Positions 29,483 to 38,703 of a DNA stretch of 64,000 nucleotides are shown piece after piece; the first letter of the stretch is position 1, and the number at the start of each line of letters is the position of its first letter. The notes beneath the pieces were generated by a model. It searched no databases. It had not been told where the DNA came from and worked only from the letters and a program-made list of their open reading frames with translations. This stretch comes from Pseudomonadaceae bacterium. Lineage in GTDB: Bacteria; Pseudomonadota; Gammaproteobacteria; Pseudomonadales; Azotimanducaceae. The stretch spans positions 62,001 to 126,000 of the forward strand of contig JANSWO010000004.1 of NCBI GenBank assembly GCA_024743435.1. The letters are read 5' to 3'. Position numbers and translations under genes: made by a program.

Positions 29483-30811
29483 ATGAACGCCCATAACGTG
29501 GTGGTCGATCTGCTGGATCGCATCCGCTCCAGCTACTGGTTCCTGCCGAGTCTGATGGCACTTGGCGCGCTCCTACTGGCCGGTCTGATGATTCAGCTCG
29601 ACCTTCGTGTGGCGAATGGCTGGCTTGCAGAGAAGCTCTGGCTCCAGGCAACCCCGGAAGGGGCGCGGGCAGTGCTGGCAACCGTTGCCGGTTCCATGAT
29701 CACGGTGGCTGGCGTCACGTTTTCAATGACGCTTCTGGCCATTTCCCACGCCAGCGCCCAGATTGGGCCGCGCCTGTTGACCGGATTCATGAAGGATCGG
29801 CGCAATCAGTTTACGCTTGGCGTCTTTGTCGCAACCTTCCTCTATTGCCTTATCATTCTACGCGCCGTTCGCGATGGTCTCGGTCAAACCGAGGCCAATG
29901 GTTTTGGCGGAGAGTTTGTTCCCGAGCTGTCAGTGCTGATGGCCGTCGCGTTGTCTGTGTTATGCGTGGCTACGCTCATCTTTTTCATCCATCACGTAAC
30001 TCGTTCAATCGACATCACTATTGTCGTCGATCGCGTTGGCTGCGAGCTGATGGATGATCTGTCATCGCTGTATCCCGCCCGGGTGGGAGCGGATGGCGCC
30101 CGGATTGCAGTTGGCCAGGTGGCTGCGCTAACGGCTGAGGCACCTAAGGTGCTTGAGGTGGATATCGAATCCGGCTATTTGCGAATTGTTGACGGCGAGC
30201 TGGTGATTGACTGCGCCAGCCAGCACGGCTTGATTGTTGAGCTCCTGCTGCGGCCCGGGGATTTTGCGGTGGAAGGCCAGCCGCTCATGCAAGTGTGGTC
30301 TGCCCACGCAGAGCTGGACACCGAGGTTGCACGAGAGTTGCTGAGCGCTTTTTCCTGGGGTCGCGAACGGGATAGCAGCCAGGATGCGCTGTACCCACTG
30401 GAACAACTCATCGAGGTGTTTGGCCGGGCATTGTCGCCCGGGGTTAACAATCAATACGTCGCGCTGTTGTGCATACACCAGTTCGAACGCGCAATCGCAA
30501 CGATGTTGCGGGCCGACATTCCCAGTGCGATCCGGCTAGATGAGAAGGCAGAGGTTCGCGCGCTGGCACAGCCGCTGACGCATGAAGTATTTCTTGGCGA
30601 GCTGTTTGGCCCGGTTCGTCAGTTCGCTCGGGGTGACTGGCTCACCGTGCACCATTTGCTGAAGATGTTGGATAGCCTAAGTAGCGTTGCGGCGTTGGCT
30701 CCCGCTCGAGATCTGCTGCAAGCTCAGCGCATGATGATGGAACGGGAGATTAATGAGTCCGCAATGGCGCCAGAGGAGAAAGCCCGGCTGTTGTCCGGTG
30801 AGTCCACATAG
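29483..30811 (+). CDS. DUF2254 family membrane protein
   Basis: Four N-terminal membrane segments (for example FLPSLMALGALLLAGLMIQL and FVATFLYCLIILRAV) enclose the conserved patch ATVAGSMITVAGVTFSMTLLA. They are followed by a soluble cytoplasmic domain of about 250 residues. This layout matches the DUF2254 predicted membrane protein family, whose function is unknown. It is the last gene of the PLDc_N-MgtC-DUF2254 set. Length 442 is typical. Confidence 0.85.
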   Translation: MNAHNVVVDLLDRIRSSYWFLPSLMALGALLLAGLMIQLDLRVANGWLAEKLWLQATPEGARAVLATVAGSMITVAGVTFSMTLLAISHASAQIGPRLLTGFMKDRRNQFTLGVFVATFLYCLIILRAVRDGLGQTEANGFGGEFVPELSVLMAVALSVLCVATLIFFIHHVTRSIDITIVVDRVGCELMDDLSSLYPARVGADGARIAVGQVAALTAEAPKVLEVDIESGYLRIVDGELVIDCASQHGLIVELLLRPGDFAVEGQPLMQVWSAHAELDTEVARELLSAFSWGRERDSSQDALYPLEQLIEVFGRALSPGVNNQYVALLCIHQFERAIATMLRADIPSAIRLDEKAEVRALAQPLTHEVFLGELFGPVRQFARGDWLTVHHLLKMLDSLSSVAALAPARDLLQAQRMMMEREINESAMAPEEKARLLSGEST

Positions 30812-30834
30812 GCCGTTGGCGCGCTCGAACGCTG

Positions 30835-33203
30835 TTAATTGTTTGCCTCGCGGCTGTTCGGCAGCAAGCGAAGCGAGTGCTCATAACTCGCCGGAATGCC
30901 AGGTGAGATCGCGTCGTCGTCGCCACTGATCCAGGCATTGCTTTGATCGTTGTAGTGTTTACTGAGCGGCCAACCAGACTGGCCACCAGGCGAGGCTAAA
31001 GCAATTGTCATAGGTTTAGTCATCGCAATGACGATGCGCGTCGTCGCTCCTCCGTTAACGGCAAATGGCGCGGCGTAGCTGAAGCGCGCCCGCCCGAGCG
31101 TTGCGTTGCCACCGGAGACTGAATAGGGCCCACGATCCAGCAACCACTGACTACCAGGAAATGCGCCGCTCATTTGATGGCGCAGGGTAAGGTGATGCTC
31201 ATCGCCCCAACGCCAGTGTCGTGGCTCACTGCCGTACCGGTCTTGCAGTTGCGTAATAGCATCGCGGAAACTTCTGCGCAGAGCTTGTGCAATCGGCCAG
31301 TCGCGATTAGCCGGCGAGTTTGGCTGCGCTAACAGATGATTATCGATGGCCTCGTTGATCAGATATCGGCGTGTTAGGAGCCGCTGATACAACTCATCAG
31401 CCAGCACATCGGCGAGCAGTTCTTTGATGAAAGCGTTATACCACTGGCCAAATATTAAAGGCTCCGGTGAGCCGGCGGTATCCTCCGCACGCGGGCCCAA
31501 TCCGCCAGCAAACTCGCGCTGCTCGCTTCGAGTGCGCTCATTTCATTGGTATCCAGGTACGCAAGCATGATGGGAACGAGTCGCTGCGCCTGCAGGTTGA
31601 CGATGTCGGTTTGCAGGGCTTGCATGGACGCCAGATCGTGATCGCTCGTTTGTGCGAGCGCCGAGTGAAGCCGCGCGATGCGATAGCCCGGCGCATTGTC
31701 GGCGGATACCAATGGTTCACCATCGTGAATGGGTCGGTTCGCGGCGGCGACATAACCCGCAGCAGGATTGTGTTGAGCCGGTAGATTGTGGCTGGTGATG
31801 ATGCCCCGCCAGGCGCTGTCAGGATCGTCGCCGGGAAGTGGAACAAGGCCAGCGCCGCGGCCTCGCGACGGCAGCGTCCCGATAGTGCGCTGGGAAATAC
31901 GGCCGGTGATGTCTGCGTAGGTTACGTTGGCGCTCGGCGCGACAAAGTTGTCCATAGCCGTGTTGAACTGCTCGAATGAGGTGGCGCGATTTAAAGCGAA
32001 CAGCGCATCGATGCCCTGGCCAGGCGCTTCCAGCGGTGCCCAGCGCTGGGAAATCGGCGGCGACTCGCTGATCAGCCGGCCGTTATGCGTATGGGTTACG
32101 TTGAGGCTGTAGTTACCCTCGTTCGCAACGGGTATTGCTACCGATTCGATGCGGCCGTCATATCAGCCATCGCGCCCTTTGAATCGATTGGGGTTGTCTT
32201 TGTCCACCGTCTCGATGAACAGATCCTGAGAGTCGCCGATGTTGGTGAAGCCCCAGGCGAGGAACTCATTGAAACCGTTGATGACCCCCGGCAGGCCCGG
32301 TACCGAATTGCCACGAATCTGTTGTTCGCCAACAAACAGATGCACATCGTAAGTCAGGTTTGGCAGACCGATGGAGTCGTGGGAGTCGAAAGCAAAGAGC
32401 GCCGAATCGCCGGATGTCATGCCTGGGCTTACCGCCCAGGCGTTGCTGCCTAAACTGGGCGCTGTGAATAGCGCATGGCGTCGGGTTTGAGCAGGGGCAA
32501 GGCGGTCCCAGGCGGCGAGCAACGATGTCAGCTCGAAGTCTGCGTCGGGCGCTTCGCTCGCAATGGGATTTGCGATAACCGAGGAGCTGGGGAAAAAGAT
32601 TGCGGCGCGACTTGCTCCCAGCGCGTTTACCAGGGCGAGGCGCATGAGCTCATCACTTGCGTTGTTTGCGGATTGATAGGCCATCAATGCGGCAAGCGCA
32701 AATACGTCTCGGCGTTGCCAGGGCGCTGGCGAGTGGCCGGTGAGTAGAAACTCTGGCGGCTTGGGTTCGCCTTCGGCCAGCCAGGCATTAATGCCACTGA
32801 TGTAGCTGTCGACATAACCAAGCACCTCGTCGCTCGCGGCTTGCTCGAGTCGCGCCGCCAGTTCGGGCACGCCCGCGCGCCACATGTCGATATCAGTAGT
32901 GAGCCCGGTTCGGCCGATCAGCTCGGCGATGCGGCCGGAACCCGCACGACGAAACATCTCCATTTGCCACAAACGCTCGCGAGCGTGCAGCCACCCCTGG
33001 GCGGTGAATGCATCGCGAAACGTTGCCGCGCGCACAAAGGGCCGCGCCCGTTCGTCAAAGGTTATGTCCACGGCCTTGGATACCGGCGCGAAGAAGCTGC
33101 CGCTTCGTGTTGGCTCGGACAGCTTCAGCCAACCCAGGCCAGCGCCGAACAGGAGCGCGACAGCGGCGAGACTGATCAAAGCGATTTTGCCGAGAACCCT
33201 CAT
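30835..33203 (-). pseudogene. Penicillin/AHL acylase-family hydrolase, broken by a stop and a frameshift
   Basis: Three consecutive minus-strand frames make one Ntn-hydrolase of the penicillin acylase family. The first (32163-33203) holds a membrane or signal segment and the alpha chain. It also has the nucleophile serine in LGSNAWAVS, where the beta chain would begin. An in-frame TGA at 32163-32165 stands between KGRDG and YDGRIESV, where a Trp codon would fit. The same frame then continues to 31455. A second break near 31490-31500 shifts the frame: SLLADW is followed out of frame by GPRAEDTAGSPEPLIFGQWY. In relatives this reads as a D-W-D-G-x motif, so a four-base loss is likely. The product ends at RLLPNSREANN. 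Two lesions argue for a true pseudogene. Its ATG overlaps the aminotransferase stop (TAATG). Confidence 0.85.
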
Positions 33204-34486
33204 TACGATGTGAAATCGGCGACGGCGGTGGCGAAGGCCTGCAGGAAGTGTTCTTCGTCTGGTCGGGTTACTGCGGTGGAAAAGAAGCAGGTAGCAGTAG
33301 GCGCCATCAGCACTCCCTCCTGCAACATGATGCGATGAAAACGTGTTGTCGCCGCGTTTTCAGCGGGAGATTTGAAGTAGCTGCGATAGTCGTGAACATC
33401 GCGCCTGTGGAAGTAGATGCTGAACATGCTGCCGGTACCCGATACCTGCATGGACGCGCGCTTTTTGTCGATGATCTCTGTACAGGCCAGGCGCATTCGA
33501 GCACCGAGTGCCTCCAGGGCGTCGTAGGCAGCTTCGTCCAGCGCGGACATGCCAGCTAGCCCCGCTGTCATGGTGATGGGATTTGCCGTGAATGTGCCGC
33601 TGCTCGATACAGCGGAGGCTGTCGCTTCCATAACGTCCGCGCGGCCCGCCACTGCGCCAACGGGATAGCCGCCGCCAATGATCTTGCCGAGAGCGGTTAG
33701 GTCAGGCTGGCCACCAAAGCGACCCTGAGCGCCGCCATAGCCGAAACGCAGCGCTATCACTTCGTCAAAAATCAGGAGCACACCGGCTTCTCGGGTCAGG
33801 GTCCTGAGCGCATCTAGATAGCTTGGCTGTAGAGGGGTGAGGCCGCAGCGCGCCGGTACGGGATCGACGATAACGGCTGCGATATCCGAGTCGCTGGCCA
33901 GGATGCGTTTGAGCATCGAAATGTCATTCGCCTGTGTGATCAGCACCGATGACAGGACGCCCTCGGGAGTTGCCGGAACCGTTGCGACGGCATGGGGTTC
34001 GTTACCCCAGTTGTCCGGCGTCGAATAGTTACTGATTTCGGCGTAGTCGTAAGAGCCGTGGTATACGCCTTCCAGCTTTACGATTTTGCGACGCCCGGTG
34101 TAGGCCCGAGCGGCTTTGATCGCGAGTGCGACGGCTTCGGAGCCGGTGTTTATGAAACGAATCTTCTCGAAGCCTGCAACGCGATCGGTCAGAAGCTCGG
34201 CCAATGCGATTTCGGATTCTGTTGGCAATGCGAAGCAGCTACCAAGCGCAGCTTGTTCCTGAACGGCCTGCACGATGGGTGCAAAGGCGTGGCCATGAAT
34301 TAAAACGCCCAGGTTGTTGGCGAGATCCAGATACTCTCGGCCATCAACATCGGTGATTCGGCTGCCAAGGCCGTGCGCCGCATAGGTCGGGTACGGCGGG
34401 TACCACAGCGCGCTTCGTGTGCTGCCTGCTGGAAAGACGGCGAGTGCCCGTTCGTGCAGCGCTACGCTGGGTGGCTGATCCGGCAT
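33203..34486 (-). CDS. Class III PLP-dependent aminotransferase (GSA-aminomutase-like)
   Basis: The 427-residue protein has the fold-type I hallmarks of class III aminotransferases. These are NTGSEAVALAIKAARAYTGR (phosphate-binding turn), VYHGSYDYAE, the PLP-ring aspartate in LLIFDEVIALRFG, and the Schiff-base lysine in ALGKIIGGGYPVGAVAG. It resembles glutamate-1-semialdehyde aminomutase, but it is not next to heme genes and the start is divergent, so an amino-acid or amine transaminase is likelier. It is first in a two-gene operon whose second gene, an acylase, is a pseudogene. A role in handling amines released by the acylase is only an inference. Confidence 0.87.
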   Translation of the reverse strand: MPDQPPSVALHERALAVFPAGSTRSALWYPPYPTYAAHGLGSRITDVDGREYLDLANNLGVLIHGHAFAPIVQAVQEQAALGSCFALPTESEIALAELLTDRVAGFEKIRFINTGSEAVALAIKAARAYTGRRKIVKLEGVYHGSYDYAEISNYSTPDNWGNEPHAVATVPATPEGVLSSVLITQANDISMLKRILASDSDIAAVIVDPVPARCGLTPLQPSYLDALRTLTREAGVLLIFDEVIALRFGYGGAQGRFGGQPDLTALGKIIGGGYPVGAVAGRADVMEATASAVSSSGTFTANPITMTAGLAGMSALDEAAYDALEALGARMRLACTEIIDKKRASMQVSGTGSMFSIYFHRRDVHDYRSYFKSPAENAATTRFHRIMLQEGVLMAPTATCFFSTAVTRPDEEHFLQAFATAVADFTS

Positions 34487-34896
34487 GATGGCTCACTCGG
34501 CTGCTGTTGTTCGCCCGTCAGGATAACCCTGGCCCGTGAACTACGTAATCCCCTGAGCGCAAGCCCTCCAGTTGCACCTGAGAGCTTTTTGTACCCTGAT
34601 AGATAGAAGCTCAGTTAGAGGCACTGATAACTGAACTAGATGGGGTAGAGCCCAAAGCGTGAACCGTTTGTCCGATGCGGCAACGGTGGAGAGAGGCATG
34701 TCTATAGCGTCCGCAAAGGCGTTCGCAACGAGCGCCACTTACGATTCGCTGATAGACAGTCGATAACGACCCCGCGACAATAGTGAAGCACGTGTCTCAT
34801 CGTGCGGTGCCTCTACGCGAGTAGGGCGCGAAGTGTTTCGATCGCGCGGCCGTGATCGAAACTGTTGCCTTACCGTTGTCCGTGGAGACCTCGATC
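34487..34896. other. Divergent intergenic region
   Basis: About 400 bases separate the minus-strand aminotransferase from the plus-strand lipoprotein gene. They must contain both promoters. A 7-base inverted repeat TCAGTTA/TAACTGA lies at 34611-34634. No gene, clear -35/-10 pair or known riboswitch could be supported. Confidence 0.5.
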
Positions 34897-37233
34897 GTGC
34901 TGAGTTCAGTCCGGCGCCGCCTGCGCCTCGTTTTGCCCGCCCTCGCGATAGTCATTACCGGTTGTGGAGGCGGCGGCGGTGGTGGTGGTGGCGGTGGCGG
35001 CACTCCGCCACCGGCCAATCAGGCGCCGAGCTTCTCCGGCGCAACGAGCTTTACGTTTGCCGAGACCGAATCCGTCGAGTTCTTCCTGACGATTACGGAC
35101 CCTGATAGCTCTACGGTCACGATCACCGGAATCAACGGTGGTGACAGCGCGCTCTTCATTCTCGATATCAACAATGGCCGGCTGGCTGCTAACACGCCGA
35201 CTGGCCGCTTCGACTTCGAATCACCTCTAGACAGCGATGGCGACAACGTCTATGTGCAGGAGCTGGAACTGTCCGACGGTGTCAACACCGTGCGGGACAC
35301 GATTACGGTGACGATCACCGATGTCGATGAAGGCCCTCAGTTTGCGACGCTGCCCGACGTAGCGCTCGACGAAGGCGCGACTGGTGATTTGGTCACATTC
35401 ACCGCGACCGATCCTGAAGGCGGTGTCGTGGCGGATTACACCATTGTTGAGGTCTCTAAGGTGGGCGAGGTGGTGAACAGCCAGCGGCTGCTGGACGCGT
35501 TTGCCGTCGACCCCGACACGGGAGTGCTGAGCGTGCTCGTACCGTTTGATGCGGAAGTGGACGGTACCCAGGATCCGATTTTTGTCGGCGTCGAGGCCAG
35601 CGATGGCCAGGTCACAGGAAGAGGCAGCGTGGCGATAACGCTTGTCGACCTGCCGAGTGAACTGGTTACAGGCTACAGGCTGTCCGGTCGCGATACGGTG
35701 AGCCCGTTGGGTGCAACGGTCCGCGCGTTGGGCGACGTGGACGATGATGGCGGCAATGAGCTTTGGGTAGCCGAGGGGACGGACGAGGCTGGCCTGGAGA
35801 CGGCTTACCTATTGTGGAGCGCGCCAGTTCGTGACGCGCAAAACGGCGGCGTCGCCGACCAGCTCTTAGCCGATGTGCCTGACTCAGAGCGAGTACTCAT
35901 TACGAACGATCTTAGGGCAAACACAGCCAGGCGCAGCTTGCTTGTTGGCGTCGATGCCGGCGACGTCGATGCGGATGGTGTCGCCGATGTGCTCGTTTTG
36001 CCGAGAGAGACGCGCAGCCAGTCGGAAGTAGATGATGCGGTAGACGGCGATAACGCTTTCCTGCTCTTTGCTGACTCGCTGGCGATCGAGCAGGTGGACC
36101 TCACGGCCCTGGCATCCGGCTCGGGCGTGCGACTCACCGGACTGTCCCGTCAGGCGAATATTGGCCTAACCGCCACGGCGGCTGATTTTGACGCAGACGG
36201 CCGAAGCGATATCGTCCTCGGACTGCCGGCGCTGAACCGCGCGCTCGTCATCTTTGGGGACGCGATAGCTGCAGCCGGCGACAGCCTAGACCTCTCGATC
36301 GCGTCGAGCGAAGCCGTGCTGGTTCTGCAAAGCGAGCTGACGTCTCAGGCAGTCATCCAGCAGGTCGCGCAATCGGTTCTCGCAATTGCGGATGTGAACG
36401 CCGATGGCGTCCCGGAGCTTGTGGTCAACGGCATCGGACTAGAGCCCGACTTTGCCAACGCGCTGTTTGTGATCGATGGTGCTTCTATCGCCGCTGCGAA
36501 GGGTGGCAGCGGGGCGATCAATTTATCGGCCGATGCGAATGACAGCGACATTGTCGAGATGCGGGTGCAGGAACTCGCGACGGCATCGCTCGCGACCGGC
36601 GCTGATGTCGATAACGACGGTCTCAATGACATTGCGGTCGGCCACGTCGGCAACTTCCAGCAAACACGCGTAGCCACGGTAGTCATGGCGCGCACCATTG
36701 CCGCGGCGCTGGGCACAACGGATGATCCTGACCTGAACTTCACGAATCCGAGCGACGGCGTTGCCGTGTTTGCGGACAATCAAATCGAGAGTCAGACCAT
36801 TGGCACATCGGTTCGCGTGGCGCTGGTACCGTCCGTTGGTGGCGGTCTTGGTGCCGAGCTGGTTGTCGCGATTGACGAGAGCAGTAGTCTTGGGCGCACG
36901 CTCAATGGAAAGATCTCTGTGCTGGATGACGCCGCGCTACTGGCTTCCTCAACCGGCGAGCTTCGATTTGACGATGCCGCCTTTCCGGCGAGTGTCGGCC
37001 GACGATTGCTTGGCTACGCTAGCTTCGCCCGGACGGGACGTTCCCTCGAGGTGTCCGACGCCGACGGTGATGGCAGCCTGGATTTGATAACGGCCAGTGT
37101 CACCGCGGGCTCGGATGAAGCAGACACGGACAATGGCGGTGTAGTTGTGATCCCGGGTTCGCTGCTGTTACAAGCCTTCGGAGCGGATGACGCTGAAAGC
37201 GATCTAGCGCAGACTCTCGTTCGCGAGGGCTAG
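34897..37233 (+). CDS. Cadherin-like / FG-GAP repeat lipoprotein
   Basis: The product begins with a basic n-region, a hydrophobic stretch and the lipobox VITGC, followed by twelve consecutive glycines. Lipid attachment at that cysteine is expected. Next come two cadherin- or immunoglobulin-like domains (about residues 50-250 of the mature protein). At least six calcium-loop repeats of the FG-GAP/VCBS type follow: DVDDDGGNE, DVDADGVAD, DFDADGRSD, DVNADGVPE, DVDNDGLND and DADGDGSLD. Such proteins are integrin-like surface propellers. The frame is open from GTG 34852. GTG 34897 is chosen because GGAGA precedes it by eight bases and it gives a proper signal peptide. The serine hydrolase gene follows 24 bases later. 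Confidence 0.85.
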   Translation: MLSSVRRRLRLVLPALAIVITGCGGGGGGGGGGGGTPPPANQAPSFSGATSFTFAETESVEFFLTITDPDSSTVTITGINGGDSALFILDINNGRLAANTPTGRFDFESPLDSDGDNVYVQELELSDGVNTVRDTITVTITDVDEGPQFATLPDVALDEGATGDLVTFTATDPEGGVVADYTIVEVSKVGEVVNSQRLLDAFAVDPDTGVLSVLVPFDAEVDGTQDPIFVGVEASDGQVTGRGSVAITLVDLPSELVTGYRLSGRDTVSPLGATVRALGDVDDDGGNELWVAEGTDEAGLETAYLLWSAPVRDAQNGGVADQLLADVPDSERVLITNDLRANTARRSLLVGVDAGDVDADGVADVLVLPRETRSQSEVDDAVDGDNAFLLFADSLAIEQVDLTALASGSGVRLTGLSRQANIGLTATAADFDADGRSDIVLGLPALNRALVIFGDAIAAAGDSLDLSIASSEAVLVLQSELTSQAVIQQVAQSVLAIADVNADGVPELVVNGIGLEPDFANALFVIDGASIAAAKGGSGAINLSADANDSDIVEMRVQELATASLATGADVDNDGLNDIAVGHVGNFQQTRVATVVMARTIAAALGTTDDPDLNFTNPSDGVAVFADNQIESQTIGTSVRVALVPSVGGGLGAELVVAIDESSSLGRTLNGKISVLDDAALLASSTGELRFDDAAFPASVGRRLLGYASFARTGRSLEVSDADGDGSLDLITASVTAGSDEADTDNGGVVVIPGSLLLQAFGADDAESDLAQTLVREG

Positions 37234-37257
37234 CAACGTTTGCTTGGTGGGGTCTGA

Positions 37258-38700
37258 ATGAGGAAAACGGTGGCGGTTCTAGCAATGGCTCTGGTTGCTG
37301 CGGCTTCCGGTGGCTTGGCGATGAATGGCCCTGCTCAGAGCGCGCCTGTCGCAGATATGAGTTCTACTGAAGCCATCGAGTCACACATTCGAGATGGCAT
37401 GGCAACCGCCGGGGTGCCGGGGGTTGCGCTTGCGTTAATCGAGAACGGTCGGGTCGCGCTGCTGCGCACCTACGGTCAAGCGAGGGTAGGCGGAGACCCG
37501 ATAACTGCCCGGACCCGGTTTCAGATCGGGTCGGTGTCCAAGTCGTTCACCGCGGCGGCGGTTCAGGCTCTGGTGGACGATAGCCAACTAGAGCTTTCCG
37601 CCCCGGCCATTCGCTACTTCGCTGAAGACGATTCCCGCGCCGCCGCAGACTCAGTGCTTGGAGTGACGGTTGCCGACTTGATTAATCATACCTCGGGGTT
37701 CTCCACGCACTCGGGCAACACCAATCAATCCGCTAGCTCTCACGCGCCCGGCGTTATCCGCAATGCCGCCCATCAGTTGCTCGAGCGCGGTCCGGAATTG
37801 CCCCCAGGCGAGCGCTGGCAGTATTCGAATGCGAACTATCAGCTTCTTGGTGGATTGGTTGAATCAGTGAGTGAGCGAGCTTTTCCGGCTGTTGTCGCAG
37901 ATAAGGTGTTTGCGTCGGCTGATCTGGTCGCTGCCTCGTATGCGTCCAAGCGTTCCCAGACGGATGCTACGGGTCATCAATATGCGTTTGGGTTGAGGTT
38001 GGAAACCTCAACAGTGCCAGGGGCGGTAATCGCTCCGCAAGGAGGCGTTACTGCATCCATCGATGATCTTGCCCGCTACCTTCGTTGGCAGATGGATCGC
38101 TTCGACGCCCAAGGCTGGCGACAACACTACGAGGCGGCTGCAATAGTTGGCGGTGATGTTCGCTATAGCCACGGCTGGTTCATGGTGCCATCGAGCAACG
38201 GCCTCATTGTGTACCACGATGGCAACAATGCCGGTTTCACGGCAGCTGCTGCGTTCAATGCAGATCAACGCACCGGTGTTGTCGTGCTGGCGAATGCATC
38301 GAGTGGCTATGTCGGTAACGATGTCGATGCGCTGACGGTTGGAGTTCGACAAATGGCCATGTCCATGGACGTTGTGAGTGAAAGAAACTTTGGCCCTGCC
38401 ATTGGTCAGCTGATTGGGCTCATGGTGCTCACTGCTTCGGTGTTGATCTGGGCGGTGGCGTTTTTCTGCAAGCCACAGCGACGAGCGCAGAACTGGTTAC
38501 TTATCATCCTGCCCTCAGCCGGGTTGCTGCTTCTTGCCTGGCTGCTGGGTGCAGCGTTACCGCAATCGCTTGGCGCAACCCTTGATGCAACCCGTGTGTT
38601 TTATCCCGATGCGGGGTTCGTATTGAGCACAGCGGTGATTGCGTGCGCCGTATGGGGTGGCGTTCGCATGATTATCCTCGTGCTGGGCAAGCGCGCTTAG
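37258..38700 (+). CDS. Serine hydrolase of the beta-lactamase/PBP family with C-terminal membrane helices
   Basis: A signal peptide (MRKTVAVLAMALVAAASGGLA) leads into a class C beta-lactamase-like fold. The catalytic SxxK is SVSKS, the YxN motif is YSNANY, and the third motif is HDGNNAG rather than KTG. That combination is typical of esterases, D-aminopeptidases and uncharacterised relatives rather than true beta-lactamases. The last 110 residues hold three membrane helices (for example LIGLMVLTASVLIWAVAFFC), so the catalytic domain is tethered to the inner membrane on the periplasmic side. It probably shares a transcript with the preceding lipoprotein. The substrate is unknown. Confidence 0.85.
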   Translation: MRKTVAVLAMALVAAASGGLAMNGPAQSAPVADMSSTEAIESHIRDGMATAGVPGVALALIENGRVALLRTYGQARVGGDPITARTRFQIGSVSKSFTAAAVQALVDDSQLELSAPAIRYFAEDDSRAAADSVLGVTVADLINHTSGFSTHSGNTNQSASSHAPGVIRNAAHQLLERGPELPPGERWQYSNANYQLLGGLVESVSERAFPAVVADKVFASADLVAASYASKRSQTDATGHQYAFGLRLETSTVPGAVIAPQGGVTASIDDLARYLRWQMDRFDAQGWRQHYEAAAIVGGDVRYSHGWFMVPSSNGLIVYHDGNNAGFTAAAAFNADQRTGVVVLANASSGYVGNDVDALTVGVRQMAMSMDVVSERNFGPAIGQLIGLMVLTASVLIWAVAFFCKPQRRAQNWLLIILPSAGLLLLAWLLGAALPQSLGATLDATRVFYPDAGFVLSTAVIACAVWGGVRMIILVLGKRA

Positions 38701-38703
38701 CCG

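Noticed and set aside
34560-34620. CTCTCAGGT-like stretch on the minus strand, resembling the 3' half of a glycine riboswitch
   Set aside because: The matching 5' half (GGAGAG and CCGAAGGGGCAA-type core) is absent, so no aptamer can be built.
34785-34802. CACGTG core at 34790 as a second parS
   Set aside because: Only the 6-base core matches; both flanks differ from the parS consensus.
37258-38700. Antibiotic-resistance beta-lactamase
   Set aside because: SxxK and YxN are present, but the third motif is HxG and the C-terminus is membrane-tethered, which fits generic serine hydrolases rather than resistance enzymes.
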